Origin: Clostridia bacterium
Lineage (GTDB): Bacteria; Bacillota; Clostridia; Oscillospirales; CAG-272
Assembly (NCBI GenBank): GCA_017453305.1
Contig: JAFTKJ010000032.1
Span: 1-36,367, forward strand
DNA length: 36,367 nucleotides
Direction of reading: 5' to 3'
The position numbers and the translations under genes are program-made. Shown here piece by piece: positions 1-9,420 of this stretch; the stretch's first letter is position 1, and each line of letters opens with the position of its first letter. The notes beneath the pieces are model-generated. The model searched no databases and was not told where the DNA came from. It worked only from the letters and a program-made list of their open reading frames with translations.

Positions 1-52
1 CTCTCCCTCAGTCACCTTCGGTGACAGCTCCCTCTCGGAAGGAGCCTTTGGC
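1..52. repeat. Right end of a palindromic dispersed repeat, cut by the window edge
   Basis: This stretch closely matches the right end of the repeat at 28529-28680: a GTCACC/GGTGAC hairpin followed by a CTCCCTCTCGGAAGGAG hairpin and AGCCT. Only the right-hand part is inside the window. It is noncoding as far as can be seen. Confidence 0.6.
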
Positions 53-101
53 ATGCTCCTACTCTTTATTCGATTTCTGCTTATCGGCAAAGCCTTTATT
101 G

Positions 102-126
102 AACCCCGCCACTATGGCGGGGTTTT
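102..126 (+). terminator. Hairpin with T-run, plus orientation
   Basis: AACCCCGCC (102-110) and GGCGGGGTT (116-124) form a perfect stem with a 5-base loop, followed by T residues on the plus strand. It probably ends a plus-strand gene lying left of the window. It may also back up the minus-strand terminator next to it. Confidence 0.55.
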
Positions 127-134
127 CGTCTTAC

Positions 135-164
135 AAAAAGAGCTGACCTGCAAAGCAGATCAGC
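135..164 (-). terminator. Terminator of the solute-binding protein gene
   Basis: Read on the minus strand, GCTGATCTGC and GCAGGTCAGC pair (one G-U wobble) around a TTT loop and are followed by TCTTTTTG. It lies about 20 bases after the stop codon of the minus-strand gene ending at 185. Confidence 0.8.
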
Positions 165-184
165 CCCTTGAACTTTTATTTTAA

Positions 185-1762
185 TTACTGTGCATCGGGC
201 ACGTGCTGCGGATTCTTGAACTGCTCCAGAGTGATTTCCATCTGTGCGGTTGCGGTATCGATGTTTGCGGTACCGTGTGCATAGCCGTTTGCAGAAGCGG
301 TACCAATCTTCAAAAGCAGATCCTTATACGCGCCCCAGCCGTACAGCAGAGCGATATCGTAAACGATGGAATCCTTAACCATGTTCAACGCGTTACGGGA
401 GCCCATATCGGTTGCAACGGTCATGTACATGGTCTTTTGATAGTACGCATCCATGGTGGAATCCTTTTTGGAGGAGTAAACCGCCATGATCTGCAGCATG
501 CGGGCTGCCAGATCGGGATCTGCGCACATATTGGGCATTGCCCACAGGTTGACGCAGTTCTGCCAATACATTACGGTGTAGTGTCTTTCCTGTCCGTCCG
601 TAAACAGCGGGAGAGGAAGCAGACCGTACTCGAAGGTGGACTGAGGATACATGGTCTTACGAACGTCCCACAACAGGTAATCTACAAACAGAACCTGACC
701 GGAGAGCACGTTGGGTCTTCTGTCTGCCTCAAAGCCGCGAGGCATCCAGGGCTTGGAAACGACATTGTATTCTCTGTAGAGATAGTCGTAGGTTTCTTGT
801 GCCAAGTCGCTGTCAATTACCAAGGTCGGATATCCGTCCTCGTCCAGCTCACTGATGCGCGCGCCGGAGCCGTAGAAGTAGTACAAAGGAGTGGCACCGT
901 ACTGGAAGTAACCGATGGTATCACCCTTTGCGTGGCTCAAAGCTCCGTCCGACTTATTCATGTCCACGTTTGCAAGCTCTGCCATGGTCAGCTGGTTATC
1001 CAGCGTCCATTCGCCCTCTGCAACCATTTCGTAGGGGTCGGTAAAGAGCTCGTCGTTAAACACTTCAAGGAAGGTCTCCTTCAAGGAGTCAAACAGTACC
1101 ATATTGACGACGCTGACGATTGCGTTATCCATGGTGGAAATGTTCATGTCGCCGCTGAGGTAGTAAAGCTTACCGCCCATGGAAAGCTCCTTGATGGAGT
1201 TCTGGTCGTAAGCTGCGTGGGTCAAGTCCACGTAGTCCATCGAGTTGATGTCGCGGAGCAGGTTGGAGGTTGCGGCAGATGCGGCATGCGTTGCCAGAAT
1301 GACAGTCATCTCATAGGTCTCGCCACTGTCGTATGCATCCATCAGCTGCTGATACATGGACATATGCTGATCCACCTGCGCAATGCGGCAGTTGAAATCC
1401 TCTTGAATGGTCAGGTTGCGGGTGTAAACAGCGAAAGAAAGCGCATCCTGGCTCTCCTCTGCTACCCAGAAGTCCTCGCAGTAAAAGCCTGCACTACCGT
1501 TTTGAAGTGCTTCTGTGGAGTCGCCCACGTCCTTAGAGCGAACCAGTGCCTTGAACACGTAACCGTCCATATCGATGGGCGCGATGTAGTTCGGGTCCTT
1601 TACCCCTCCCTCACCGGGAGTGGTCGTTTCTTGATTGCCGCTCGGCTGGTTCCCGGTGGGCTTGGTCGTATCGGCGCCGTCACCGTTGCCGCATGCGGCA
1701 AACATGGGAACGATCATCAGGCAAACCAACAGCACCATCAAGATTCTGATTGATTTTTTCAT
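185..1762 (-). CDS. ABC-type extracellular solute-binding lipoprotein
   Basis: This 525-residue protein looks like a substrate-binding lipoprotein of a sugar-type ABC importer, anchored outside the membrane. The N-terminus has a Lys/Arg start, a hydrophobic segment and a lipobox FAAC with Cys24. A linker rich in Thr, Gly and Pro follows, then a globular domain of the family 1 solute-binding kind. The start was set at the ATG at 1762 because AAGGGGAG lies just upstream; an upstream in-frame ATG lacks this. No permease or ATPase genes are in the window, so its transport partners must be elsewhere or shared. It has its own promoter and terminator, and its upstream region shares the TTTTGCACAAAA-like motif with the GH31 operon, which suggests joint regulation. 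The ligand cannot be told from sequence; an oligosaccharide released by the GH31 enzymes is an inference. Confidence 0.8.
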   Translation of the reverse strand: MKKSIRILMVLLVCLMIVPMFAACGNGDGADTTKPTGNQPSGNQETTTPGEGGVKDPNYIAPIDMDGYVFKALVRSKDVGDSTEALQNGSAGFYCEDFWVAEESQDALSFAVYTRNLTIQEDFNCRIAQVDQHMSMYQQLMDAYDSGETYEMTVILATHAASAATSNLLRDINSMDYVDLTHAAYDQNSIKELSMGGKLYYLSGDMNISTMDNAIVSVVNMVLFDSLKETFLEVFNDELFTDPYEMVAEGEWTLDNQLTMAELANVDMNKSDGALSHAKGDTIGYFQYGATPLYYFYGSGARISELDEDGYPTLVIDSDLAQETYDYLYREYNVVSKPWMPRGFEADRRPNVLSGQVLFVDYLLWDVRKTMYPQSTFEYGLLPLPLFTDGQERHYTVMYWQNCVNLWAMPNMCADPDLAARMLQIMAVYSSKKDSTMDAYYQKTMYMTVATDMGSRNALNMVKDSIVYDIALLYGWGAYKDLLLKIGTASANGYAHGTANIDTATAQMEITLEQFKNPQHVPDAQ

Positions 1763-1828
1763 AAATTGTTCTCCCCTTCTTGTATTTTTCTTATCCGGTT
1801 TATATAAAGACGAATAAGTTTTCACTTT

Positions 1829-1857
1829 ATCTTACAACAAATCAAAAAGAATGTCAA
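1829..1857 (-). promoter_or_regulatory. Sigma-70-type promoter of the solute-binding gene
   Basis: On the minus strand TTGACA (1852-1857) is followed after 17 bases by TAAGAT (1829-1834), about 66 bases before the start codon at 1762. The -35 box is perfect and the -10 box matches consensus at four of six positions. Confidence 0.6.
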
Positions 1858-1863
1858 TTGGCG

Positions 1864-1908
1864 TTTTGCACAAAAATAAAGTCTTTCGCTTGTTACATTT
1901 GCACAAAA
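1864..1908. promoter_or_regulatory. Pair of TTTTGCACAAAA-like candidate regulator sites
   Basis: TTTTGCACAAAA (1864-1875) and ATTTGCACAAAA (1897-1908) lie 33 bases apart, just upstream of the -35 box of the solute-binding gene. The arms form an inverted repeat, TTTTG-NN-CAAAA. The same motif occurs three times in the GH31 operon leader. The position upstream of -35 fits an activator. The binding protein is unknown; the AraC-type regulator at 15311 is the nearest candidate. Confidence 0.45.
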
Positions 1909-2005
1909 GCTGAACGAAGAAAAAATAAATATACTTATCGTTCAAAAAAAACGCGCTTCGGTGTTTTTTCGATTTGTAAATTATTTCTTAACGTCATACA
2001 AACAA

Positions 2006-2043
2006 ACACGGGCGGCAGGTGCTGTTGCACCTGCCGACCGTGT
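2006..2043 (-). terminator. Terminator at the end of the GH31-BspA operon
   Basis: GGCAGGTGC (2014-2022) and GCACCTGCC (2027-2035) form a perfect stem, extended by ACACGG/CCGTGT outside a small internal loop. On the minus strand it is followed by TTTGTTTG. It lies 14 bases after the stop of the gene ending at 2057. The plus strand also has a T-run, so it may work in both directions. Confidence 0.8.
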
Positions 2044-2056
2044 TCTTTTTATACGC

Positions 2057-3805
2057 TTATTGCGGCTCGAAGGGAACGTAATCGGACTCATAGTTGTTGC
2101 TGAAATCCTTCAGTTCCTTTACGATCTCGTCGTAGTTGGGGAATTCCTCTACGCTACTGGGCAGCTGCACAGTCTCAATGCTGAGCAAGTGAGAGTTGAG
2201 GCATCCGAGCAGGGTCAGGTTCTCCAAGGAACCGGTAACAGTCTCGAGCTTGACGCAGTTGAAGAATGCGCTATCCTCAATTGCAACCAGATCCTTACCG
2301 AGGTTGACACTCTTGAGCGAGATGCAGCCGTGGAATGCGTCGTTCTTTACCGTCTTAACGCCGGTCAGATCAATGGACTCCAATGCATAGCATCTGATGA
2401 ATGCGTATCCGCCGATCTTGGTTACGTCGCCAAGATCCACGGTCTTGAGCGCGGTGCAGCCCTCGAATGCGCGGTAGCCGATTTCGGTGACCTTATTCAG
2501 GTTAATGCTCTTGAGCGCGGTGCACTTTGCAAATACGTTGGTGGGAAGGTAGGTAACGCCATCCGGAATTGCGATGGTCTCGATTGCGGTATTGTAGAAT
2601 GCATACATACCGATGGAGGTCACGTTTGCGGGAAGCGTAACGTTCTTCAATTGCACGCAATCCTTAAATACGTAATCGCCGATCTCCTTTACGCCCTGGA
2701 TGTTGGCAGTGGTCAGCTTGGTTCCCTGGAATGCGGAATCGCCGATGGAAACCAGAGTTGCGGGGAACTCGTATGCGGTAATTGCGGTATTGCGGAATGC
2801 TTCCTTACCGATGGAGGTAATGCTCTTGGAAAGCTTTACGTCGGAAAGTGCATAGCAGTTGAAGAAGAGTCTGTCGGGAATGACAGTCAAAGAAGAAACG
2901 TCTGCGCTCTTCAAGCCGTGGCAATCTCTAAAGGTACCTGCGCTCAGTTCTTTGATTGCTGAGGGGATCTCTACGCTTTCCAAAGAGGAGCAGCCGGAGA
3001 ATACGTCGGCACCGATCTTGTTCACCTTACCAAAGGTGATCTTGGTTGCGGAAGAGCAGTTCTTGAATACGCCGTCCTTGAGCTCGGTAACGCCATCGGG
3101 GATCACGATCTCCTTCAGGGAGGTGCAGTTTGCGAATGCGTTTGCGCCGATCTTCTTAACGGTTGCAGGGATCTCGATGGTCTCGAGAGAGCGGCAGTTC
3201 TTGAAGTTGTTTGCCGCGATGGTAGTCAGAGTCGAGGGGAGCTTTACGCTGGTCAGGTTGGTGCAATCCAGAAGGGAGATATCCTCCAGAGTGGTAGCGC
3301 CCTCACCGATCTCAACGGTGGTCAGCTTCGGGAAGGTTCTCAAGAACAGCTTACCGATATCATCAACGCCGTCTGCAATGGTAACCTTGGTAACGGGAGC
3401 GTTGGTGAAGGCTACGGTGCTGACGTACTTAACTTCGGACTTGATCACGATCTCCTCAAGGGAGGTGCAGCCTGCAAATGCGTTGAGGTTGATCTCCTTG
3501 AGCGTGGAGGGGAAGATTACCTTTTTCAGGGAGGTGCAGTTTTCAAATGCGGAATCCTGAATGTTCTTAACACCCTCGGGAATTGCAATGTTTACCAGGG
3601 TGGTGTTGCCCTTGTACTGTTCTTTTACGATATCCTCGGTTTCGCCCTTAGCCAGCTCGACCTCTACGAGGGGCGCCTCGGTCTCTTCGGGAGCGTCGGT
3701 CGTTCCATTGCCTTCGGTGGTGCCGCCGGCGGGGTTGTCGTTACATGCTGCAAAGGTGATGACCATTGCTGCAACAAGCAACAAAGCAAGCAATAATTTT
3801 TTCAT
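2057..3805 (-). CDS. BspA-like leucine-rich-repeat lipoprotein
   Basis: This 582-residue surface lipoprotein has a signal ending in the lipobox FAAC (Cys21), a short acidic Thr/Glu linker, then about twenty tandem leucine-rich repeats of the BspA/LRR_5 (Treponema pallidum TpLRR) kind. Each repeat is about 23 residues and carries a pattern like AFxxCxSLKxVxLP. The repeats end at about residue 560. Such proteins usually form solenoids that bind host or substrate surfaces. GGAGG precedes the ATG at 3805. The gene begins only 21 bases after the stop of a GH31 gene and is the last gene before a terminator, so it is very likely translated from the GH31 operon mRNA. A role in holding cells or enzymes to the glycan is an inference; the sequence does not show the ligand. 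Confidence 0.85.
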   Translation of the reverse strand: MKKLLLALLLVAAMVITFAACNDNPAGGTTEGNGTTDAPEETEAPLVEVELAKGETEDIVKEQYKGNTTLVNIAIPEGVKNIQDSAFENCTSLKKVIFPSTLKEINLNAFAGCTSLEEIVIKSEVKYVSTVAFTNAPVTKVTIADGVDDIGKLFLRTFPKLTTVEIGEGATTLEDISLLDCTNLTSVKLPSTLTTIAANNFKNCRSLETIEIPATVKKIGANAFANCTSLKEIVIPDGVTELKDGVFKNCSSATKITFGKVNKIGADVFSGCSSLESVEIPSAIKELSAGTFRDCHGLKSADVSSLTVIPDRLFFNCYALSDVKLSKSITSIGKEAFRNTAITAYEFPATLVSIGDSAFQGTKLTTANIQGVKEIGDYVFKDCVQLKNVTLPANVTSIGMYAFYNTAIETIAIPDGVTYLPTNVFAKCTALKSINLNKVTEIGYRAFEGCTALKTVDLGDVTKIGGYAFIRCYALESIDLTGVKTVKNDAFHGCISLKSVNLGKDLVAIEDSAFFNCVKLETVTGSLENLTLLGCLNSHLLSIETVQLPSSVEEFPNYDEIVKELKDFSNNYESDYVPFEPQ

Positions 3806-3826
3806 GCTTTTAATCCTCCATTCTGA

Positions 3827-6487
3827 TTATTTACCGTATGCTACCGTTTTTGCATACGCGAAGATTTCTTGAATACCCTCGATCAACTCGGGCGTCACGG
3901 TTTCGGAAGTGCTGTTGACGTTGTAGAATACGGGAAGCACCGAAATACCTGCCGCATAGCCCTTGATCTCCTTGCCTTCCTTGCCTACGGTGATGGTCTC
4001 ACCCGTGTTCAGATCCAGCCATTCGCCCTCGGGCAGATAAATGTCACGCGACTTTGCGTTGGTCAGCACGGGAGCTACCAGGAACGCATCGCCGAACATG
4101 TATTCGTCGCTGATGTTGTAAACATTCTTATCATCCTGCCAATGCAGAATCAGGTGGCGCATCACAGGCATGCCCGTGGTGGAAGCCTCCTCGCAGTACT
4201 CGGTGATGTAAGGAGTGAGCAGCTCGTGCAGCTTGACGTATGCACGATAGAGGTCGGTAACGTAAGCATAGTTTGGATTCTCGTCTGCAAACTTGTAAGG
4301 TGTTCTTACCTTACCGTGCGTCTGCATACAAATGGTGAATGCGGTGAACTGCGTTCCGCGGATGAATACCTGAGATTCATACGCAATATCCTTGGACATG
4401 GAGCCGTACTGGTAACCGGACATATCGTAGCTCATGTAAGGAACACCGGAAAGGCCGGAGGAAAGTACTGCGGAAACCTGCCACTTCAGGGAATCCCATC
4501 CGCGGAACTGGTCGCCTGCCCACATGTAGGGTGCGCGCTGTGCGCCGATGCCGCCGCCGCGCGTGTAGTTCATACCGCCGTCAGCCTTTTGCGCCAGCAT
4601 ATCAAAGAACATTGCGCAGTATGCTGCGGGATACCAATGGTGCGTACCGTCGGTAGCCGTGCTCTTGTCGTAGAAGTTGATCTCGTAGTTTTCGGGGATG
4701 AGCTCGCAGAAGTCGATCTTACAACCGTCTACACCGATATCGTTGGAGAGGTAATCCCAATAATCGTTGAAGAACCACTCCACAGCCTCGGGATTTGTGA
4801 TATCCAGGTAAACGCGTGTGTCGGTTTCCGGGTTTCCTGCATCGGGATTGATAACACCGGAGGTGGTTACAGGGAGTCTGATCGTGGATTTGCCGTTGAC
4901 GTCGATGGAGAGCATGTAGTCTTCTCTGTAGCCTCCCATACCGCTGCTGGCACTACCGACTGCCATGTAAACCAGGAACTTTTTACCAAGAGAGTGTACG
5001 TAGTCGCACAGCTCCTTCAAGTCCTTATGTTTTCTCTCGGTCGGATAGCTCCATGCCTCTGCAAGAATACCCGTCCAGGGAAGGTCGTACGCTTCCATCT
5101 TTGCAATGGTGTCGTAAACGCCCTCGCCTCTGCCGTCATCGTCGGGAGCGATCATGCTGGTCCACTTCTGGCTCAGGTCGGGAGAGTAGCGGCATACGAT
5201 CATACCGTAGGTCCATTCCTCGGGCTGCTCTGCATAGCCGGACAGATCGCTGTAGCGCTTAAGGACGTCTGCGATCTTTTCGGTGGAGTAAACGTAGCAG
5301 TCCATGACAGCACCGGTGACTTCAACCTTCCACACGTCCTCGGTGGTGTTTGCAAGGTCGAACCACATGTGCTCGTAGCGATTGATCAGGATGCCCGCGC
5401 CGCGGGAGGTGCAAAGCAACGGAATGACCATGTAGCATGCATTCGCCTGGCTCCAGATATCCTTGGTGTACATCTCGATGCGCTTGCCTCTTTGGTTCAC
5501 GCCGTTGAATCTCTCACCCGTACCAAACACAGCCTCGTCGGGAAGCAGGGTGCCCTCGATGTAGCTGCCGCCTGCGTTGGAGGTGATAGCGGTAATGGTG
5601 TTGGACAGCTTACCGCCAACGGTGTAGAAGTCCATGTTGAACGCTCTGGTGTTGATCTCAACCTTGGAACCATCCTGTGCGGTGACGGTGGTCAGGTTAC
5701 CGTTTTGTGCTACGGTGATCTTTTCCACGGGGAGCACGGGAAGCTCACCCAGGGAAAGAGAAAGTCTTTGGGATGCGCCGATATCATCGAACTCATCGGT
5801 GACCTTGTTCTTGGTCTGAATTCTCCAAGCACCCTCGCCCGTATAGCAAATACGGCAAAGCGCTTCTTGGGGAGAGCCGGGATTGATGGAAAACTCAACG
5901 TAGTTTTCATCCTGCGCGGTGATGGTAACAGCACCGTTGCTGCCCAGCTTGAATACCTCGTTCATATTAGCAAGAACGCTCATTGTCTTTGCAGTAGTAT
6001 CTACTTCCACAATTTTTTGTACGAAGTACTCTACCGCCATGGTTGCAGCCTGCGGATTGCTTGCAGCGAGGCAGATCTTTGTGCCTACGACTGCAATTGC
6101 GAAATCCTGCGCGCCGAGCGAGTTTTCGGAGATGAGGTCGCGGCTTTCCGTACGCGCTACGTTTCCTACCAGGATCTCGTAGTCGGCAGATGCGTCGCCG
6201 TCAAAGGTGACCTTCAGCTCAACGCCCGTATTTGCCTTGATGATCTGCTTCAGATACTCGGCAGCGGCTTGACATTCGCTATCCTTACCGGGATATACGA
6301 TCTGGAAGGTTTGACTTCCGCTTCCCGCAAAGAACAGCTGTTCGCCGGCAGGCGTATCTCCACCGGGGGTTGTGCCGTCACCGGTACCGTCGTCCGTTGT
6401 GGTGCCGTCTCCCGCAGGTCCGGAACATCCGAAAATGCCAAGGAGCATTGTCAGGAGAAGCAGCATTGCAATGAGTTTGATTTTCAA
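3827..6487 (-). CDS. GH31 family glycosidase lipoprotein, short type (copy A)
   Basis: This 886-residue lipoprotein (lipobox IFGC, Cys21) has a Thr/Gly linker, then a domain at about residues 50-170 with the pattern IVYPGKDSE...EILVGN that resembles the N-terminal domain of GH20/GH67-type enzymes. A GH31 beta-sandwich (GTGERFN, about residue 315) and a GH31 catalytic barrel follow. The likely nucleophile is Asp592 in KIDFCE and the likely acid/base is Asp659 in WAGDQ. GH31 enzymes are retaining alpha-glycosidases; the KxDF and WAGDQ motifs place it nearer the alpha-xylosidase/YihQ side than the starch-type alpha-glucosidases, but the substrate is not determined. The start is TTG at 6487 with AAGGAGG seven to eight bases before it. 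It is the fourth gene of the operon, 37 bases after copy B, and is most like copy C. Confidence 0.9.
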   Translation of the reverse strand: MKIKLIAMLLLLTMLLGIFGCSGPAGDGTTTDDGTGDGTTPGGDTPAGEQLFFAGSGSQTFQIVYPGKDSECQAAAEYLKQIIKANTGVELKVTFDGDASADYEILVGNVARTESRDLISENSLGAQDFAIAVVGTKICLAASNPQAATMAVEYFVQKIVEVDTTAKTMSVLANMNEVFKLGSNGAVTITAQDENYVEFSINPGSPQEALCRICYTGEGAWRIQTKNKVTDEFDDIGASQRLSLSLGELPVLPVEKITVAQNGNLTTVTAQDGSKVEINTRAFNMDFYTVGGKLSNTITAITSNAGGSYIEGTLLPDEAVFGTGERFNGVNQRGKRIEMYTKDIWSQANACYMVIPLLCTSRGAGILINRYEHMWFDLANTTEDVWKVEVTGAVMDCYVYSTEKIADVLKRYSDLSGYAEQPEEWTYGMIVCRYSPDLSQKWTSMIAPDDDGRGEGVYDTIAKMEAYDLPWTGILAEAWSYPTERKHKDLKELCDYVHSLGKKFLVYMAVGSASSGMGGYREDYMLSIDVNGKSTIRLPVTTSGVINPDAGNPETDTRVYLDITNPEAVEWFFNDYWDYLSNDIGVDGCKIDFCELIPENYEINFYDKSTATDGTHHWYPAAYCAMFFDMLAQKADGGMNYTRGGGIGAQRAPYMWAGDQFRGWDSLKWQVSAVLSSGLSGVPYMSYDMSGYQYGSMSKDIAYESQVFIRGTQFTAFTICMQTHGKVRTPYKFADENPNYAYVTDLYRAYVKLHELLTPYITEYCEEASTTGMPVMRHLILHWQDDKNVYNISDEYMFGDAFLVAPVLTNAKSRDIYLPEGEWLDLNTGETITVGKEGKEIKGYAAGISVLPVFYNVNSTSETVTPELIEGIQEIFAYAKTVAYGK

Positions 6488-6524
6488 AACAAAAACCTCC
6501 TTCGATTTGTTTCGTTTTTATTCA

Positions 6525-9398
6525 TCAATCGAGCTTTGCCTGGATGGTTCCAAGATACTCGAAGATTTCGGTGATTGCGGGCAGAAGCTGCTCTGCCGTT
6601 TCGGATTCGGTATTCATATTGTAGAATACCGGGAGCTGGGTGATCTTTGCCGTGTAGCCCGTCAGGGTCTTGCCCCCTTTGCCTACGGTGATCTTCTCAC
6701 CCGTGTTCAGATCCAGCCACTCGCCCTCGGGCAGGTAAATATCGCGCGTGGTCTTGTCGGTTACGATGGGAGCAACGAGGAAAGCGTCGCCGAACATGTA
6801 TTCATCCTCGATGCCGTATACGTTCTTATCGTCCTGATACTGCAGGATGAGGTGTCTCATCACGGGCAGCCCCTCGGTGCACGCCAGCTCGGTGTGCTCG
6901 GTGATGTAAGGTGTGAGCACCTCGTGCAGCTTGGTGTAGGCGCGGTAGATATCGGTGACCCAGGAGTATGAGGTATCAACCACAACGCTGATGTATACCT
7001 TTTCGTCGCCTTGCGTGATATACTGTCCGTTGGAGTCTTTGTACACGGGGATATTCTTGCCGCCGTAAACAACGAAGCATTGGTTCTTGCTGTTCACGCC
7101 CGGTGTGTTGCCACTGTTATCGTAATCCATGCGTACTTCCGTACCGTTGATATAATAGCGTTCCCATTCGGCAAAATCGTAGGATCTGCGCACGTTACCG
7201 TGGGTCTGCATACAAAGCGTAAACGCCGTATACTGTGTGCCTCTGATAAAGATGATGGATTCCTGCTCGATCCTGCGGTTGTTCCAATAGGTCTCGGAGT
7301 TGTAGGAGCCCAAGTGGTAGCCCGACATATCGTAGCTCATAAAGGGAACGCCGGAAAGTCCGGAGGAGAGCACCGCCGTCAGCTGATACTTGAGCGTATC
7401 GTAAACACGCATCTGGTCGCCCGCCCACATGTAGGGAGCGCGCTGAGAGCCGATGCCGCCGCCGCGGCTGTAGCACATACCGCCGTCCGCCTTTTGATCC
7501 AGCATCTCAAAGAACATGGCGCAAAAAGCCGTGGGATACCAGTGGTGCGAGCCTGCGGTGGCTTGTGATTCGTCGTAGTAATTGAGGGGATAGTTTTCGG
7601 GAAGCGTTTCGCAGAAGTCGATCTTACATCCGTCCACGCCAACCTCGTTTGTCAGATAATCCCAATAATCGTTGAAGAACCACTCCACAGCCTCGGGATT
7701 GGTGATATCCAGATATACGTGCGTGGCAACGCCCTCACCGACGTCGGGATTGATGACGTTGGATTTTGTATCGGGCAGATCAACCGACGTGGTGCCGTCG
7801 GGCAGAGTCATGGTCAGCAGATATTCTTTCTTAAAGCCGGACATATTGCTGTGCGCCGTACCGACACGAATGTAGACCAGGAACTTTTTGCCTAAAGAGT
7901 GTACGTAATCGCACAGCTCCTGCAATTCCTTATGCTTGCCCTCGTTGTAAGGTCCCCAGCCCTCGGCAAGAACACCCGTCCAGGGCAGGTCGTACTTTTC
8001 CATCTTTGCAATGCAATCGTACACGCCCTCGGTTCTGCCAAGCGTAGGATTGGTGATCTCCCAACCCCAACGGCGGGAGAGGTCAGAGGAAAAGCGGCAC
8101 ATCAGCATACCGTAAGTCCATTCCTCGGGTTGCTCGGCGTATCCCGAAAGATCGCTGTAGCCCTTGAGCACCGTTGCAAGCAGATCGGTAGCGAACACGT
8201 AGCAGTCCATTGGAACGTTGGAGACCTGTGCAACCCACTCTTCGCTATCCGCTTTTCCAAGATCCAGGGTCATGTACTCGTAACGGTTAATGAACACACC
8301 CGAGCCTCGTGAGGAGCACAAAAGCGGAATTTCCATATAACAAGCATTTGCCTTTGCCCAGATATCGGCAGAATAGACCTCGATATACTTGCCTCTTTGG
8401 TTTGCGGCGTTGAAACGCTCACCCGTACCGTAGATCGCCTCGTCAGGAAGGAGCGTTCCGCGGATCTCGCTGCCGCCTACGTTGGAAACGATCTTGGTCA
8501 CAGTGGATGCCAGCTTACCGCTTGGTGTGTAGAAGTCCATGTTGAACGCTCTGGTGTTGAGCTCCACTTTGGAGCCCCCCGCCTCGCTGATGGTGGTGAT
8601 GTTGCCGTTTTTGGTAACCGTAACCGCCTCCGTATTCAAAACGGGCGCCTCCCCCAGGGAGAGCGACAAGCGCTGAGACGCGCCAATGTCATCGAACTGC
8701 TCGGATGCGCTGTTCTTGGTTTGAATTCTCCATCCACCGTTGCCCGTGTAGGTCAGGCGGCAGAAGATCTCCTCGGCAGAGCCGGGATTGATGGAGAACA
8801 GCACCTCGTCTTCTTTTGTCTCGGTAATGGCAACAGAACCCTTTGCAGAAGACTCTACCATTTCCTTGTAATCGGAAGCGATACCAACAAGCTTCTTTGC
8901 TTCGTTGACGTAAAGCACCTTTGACGTCAGGTAATTGATCGCCGAGCCGACCGTCTGGTCATTGGTGGCAAACACGCAAAGCTTTTTGTCCAGCACGCAG
9001 ATCAAGTATTCCGCATCGCTGTAGATGTGCTCGCGCTCGATGGTGATGGTCTCGGAGCGGCTGGTTCTTCCAACCAGGATCTCGTACTCCTCCGTCGTGC
9101 TGGCGTCGGATCTGACCTTAAGCGTCACACCCGTTTTTTCACGGATGAACGTCTGCAGCTGAATGGCTGCGTTTTTGGCGCCGCCTGTTTTGTTGGCACT
9201 GGGGTAGACGATAGAATAATTTTCGATCTCTTCTGACGCAAGCGTCAAAAGGTTTTCCGGTAGGACAGTAAGTCCCGGATCTGTCGTGCTTTCGCCTGCA
9301 TCGTCCACCGTGGTATCGGCATTTTGGCTTGCACCACAGCCGAATACTCCCAGCAGCATCGTCAGCAAAAGCAAGGCGGCTAAAAGCTTGGTTTTCAA
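6525..9398 (-). CDS. GH31 family glycosidase lipoprotein, long type (copy B)
   Basis: This is a 957-residue relative of the flanking GH31 proteins: lipobox VFGC (Cys21), linker, GH20/GH67-like N-terminal domain (EILVGRTSRSE), GH31 beta-sandwich and barrel. Asp594 (KIDFCE) and Asp661 (WAGDQ) are the expected nucleophile and acid/base. It differs from copies A and C by an extra segment of about 60 residues after the barrel, containing YINGTEVRMDYD and GGKNIPVYKD, which copy D also has. Two in-frame TTG codons compete as start. The one at 9404 lies only two bases after GGAGG, while the one at 9398 lies eight bases after it and gives MKTKLLA, matching the N-termini of copies A and C, so 9398 was chosen. 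It starts 22 bases after copy C ends. Substrate unknown. Confidence 0.9.
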   Translation of the reverse strand: MKTKLLAALLLLTMLLGVFGCGASQNADTTVDDAGESTTDPGLTVLPENLLTLASEEIENYSIVYPSANKTGGAKNAAIQLQTFIREKTGVTLKVRSDASTTEEYEILVGRTSRSETITIEREHIYSDAEYLICVLDKKLCVFATNDQTVGSAINYLTSKVLYVNEAKKLVGIASDYKEMVESSAKGSVAITETKEDEVLFSINPGSAEEIFCRLTYTGNGGWRIQTKNSASEQFDDIGASQRLSLSLGEAPVLNTEAVTVTKNGNITTISEAGGSKVELNTRAFNMDFYTPSGKLASTVTKIVSNVGGSEIRGTLLPDEAIYGTGERFNAANQRGKYIEVYSADIWAKANACYMEIPLLCSSRGSGVFINRYEYMTLDLGKADSEEWVAQVSNVPMDCYVFATDLLATVLKGYSDLSGYAEQPEEWTYGMLMCRFSSDLSRRWGWEITNPTLGRTEGVYDCIAKMEKYDLPWTGVLAEGWGPYNEGKHKELQELCDYVHSLGKKFLVYIRVGTAHSNMSGFKKEYLLTMTLPDGTTSVDLPDTKSNVINPDVGEGVATHVYLDITNPEAVEWFFNDYWDYLTNEVGVDGCKIDFCETLPENYPLNYYDESQATAGSHHWYPTAFCAMFFEMLDQKADGGMCYSRGGGIGSQRAPYMWAGDQMRVYDTLKYQLTAVLSSGLSGVPFMSYDMSGYHLGSYNSETYWNNRRIEQESIIFIRGTQYTAFTLCMQTHGNVRRSYDFAEWERYYINGTEVRMDYDNSGNTPGVNSKNQCFVVYGGKNIPVYKDSNGQYITQGDEKVYISVVVDTSYSWVTDIYRAYTKLHEVLTPYITEHTELACTEGLPVMRHLILQYQDDKNVYGIEDEYMFGDAFLVAPIVTDKTTRDIYLPEGEWLDLNTGEKITVGKGGKTLTGYTAKITQLPVFYNMNTESETAEQLLPAITEIFEYLGTIQAKLD

Positions 9399-9420
9399 AT
9401 TCAAATCCTCCTTTTATTTA

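Noticed and set aside
2057-3805. Regularly repeated DNA that might be a CRISPR array
   Set aside because: The repeats are about 69 bases, diverged, in frame, and encode leucine-rich repeats of a lipoprotein.
3869-6574. A 901-residue open frame on the plus strand opposite GH31 copy A, and similar long frames opposite other genes
   Set aside because: These frames mirror real genes on the other strand, arise from their codon choice, lack ribosome binding sites and show no protein-like domains.
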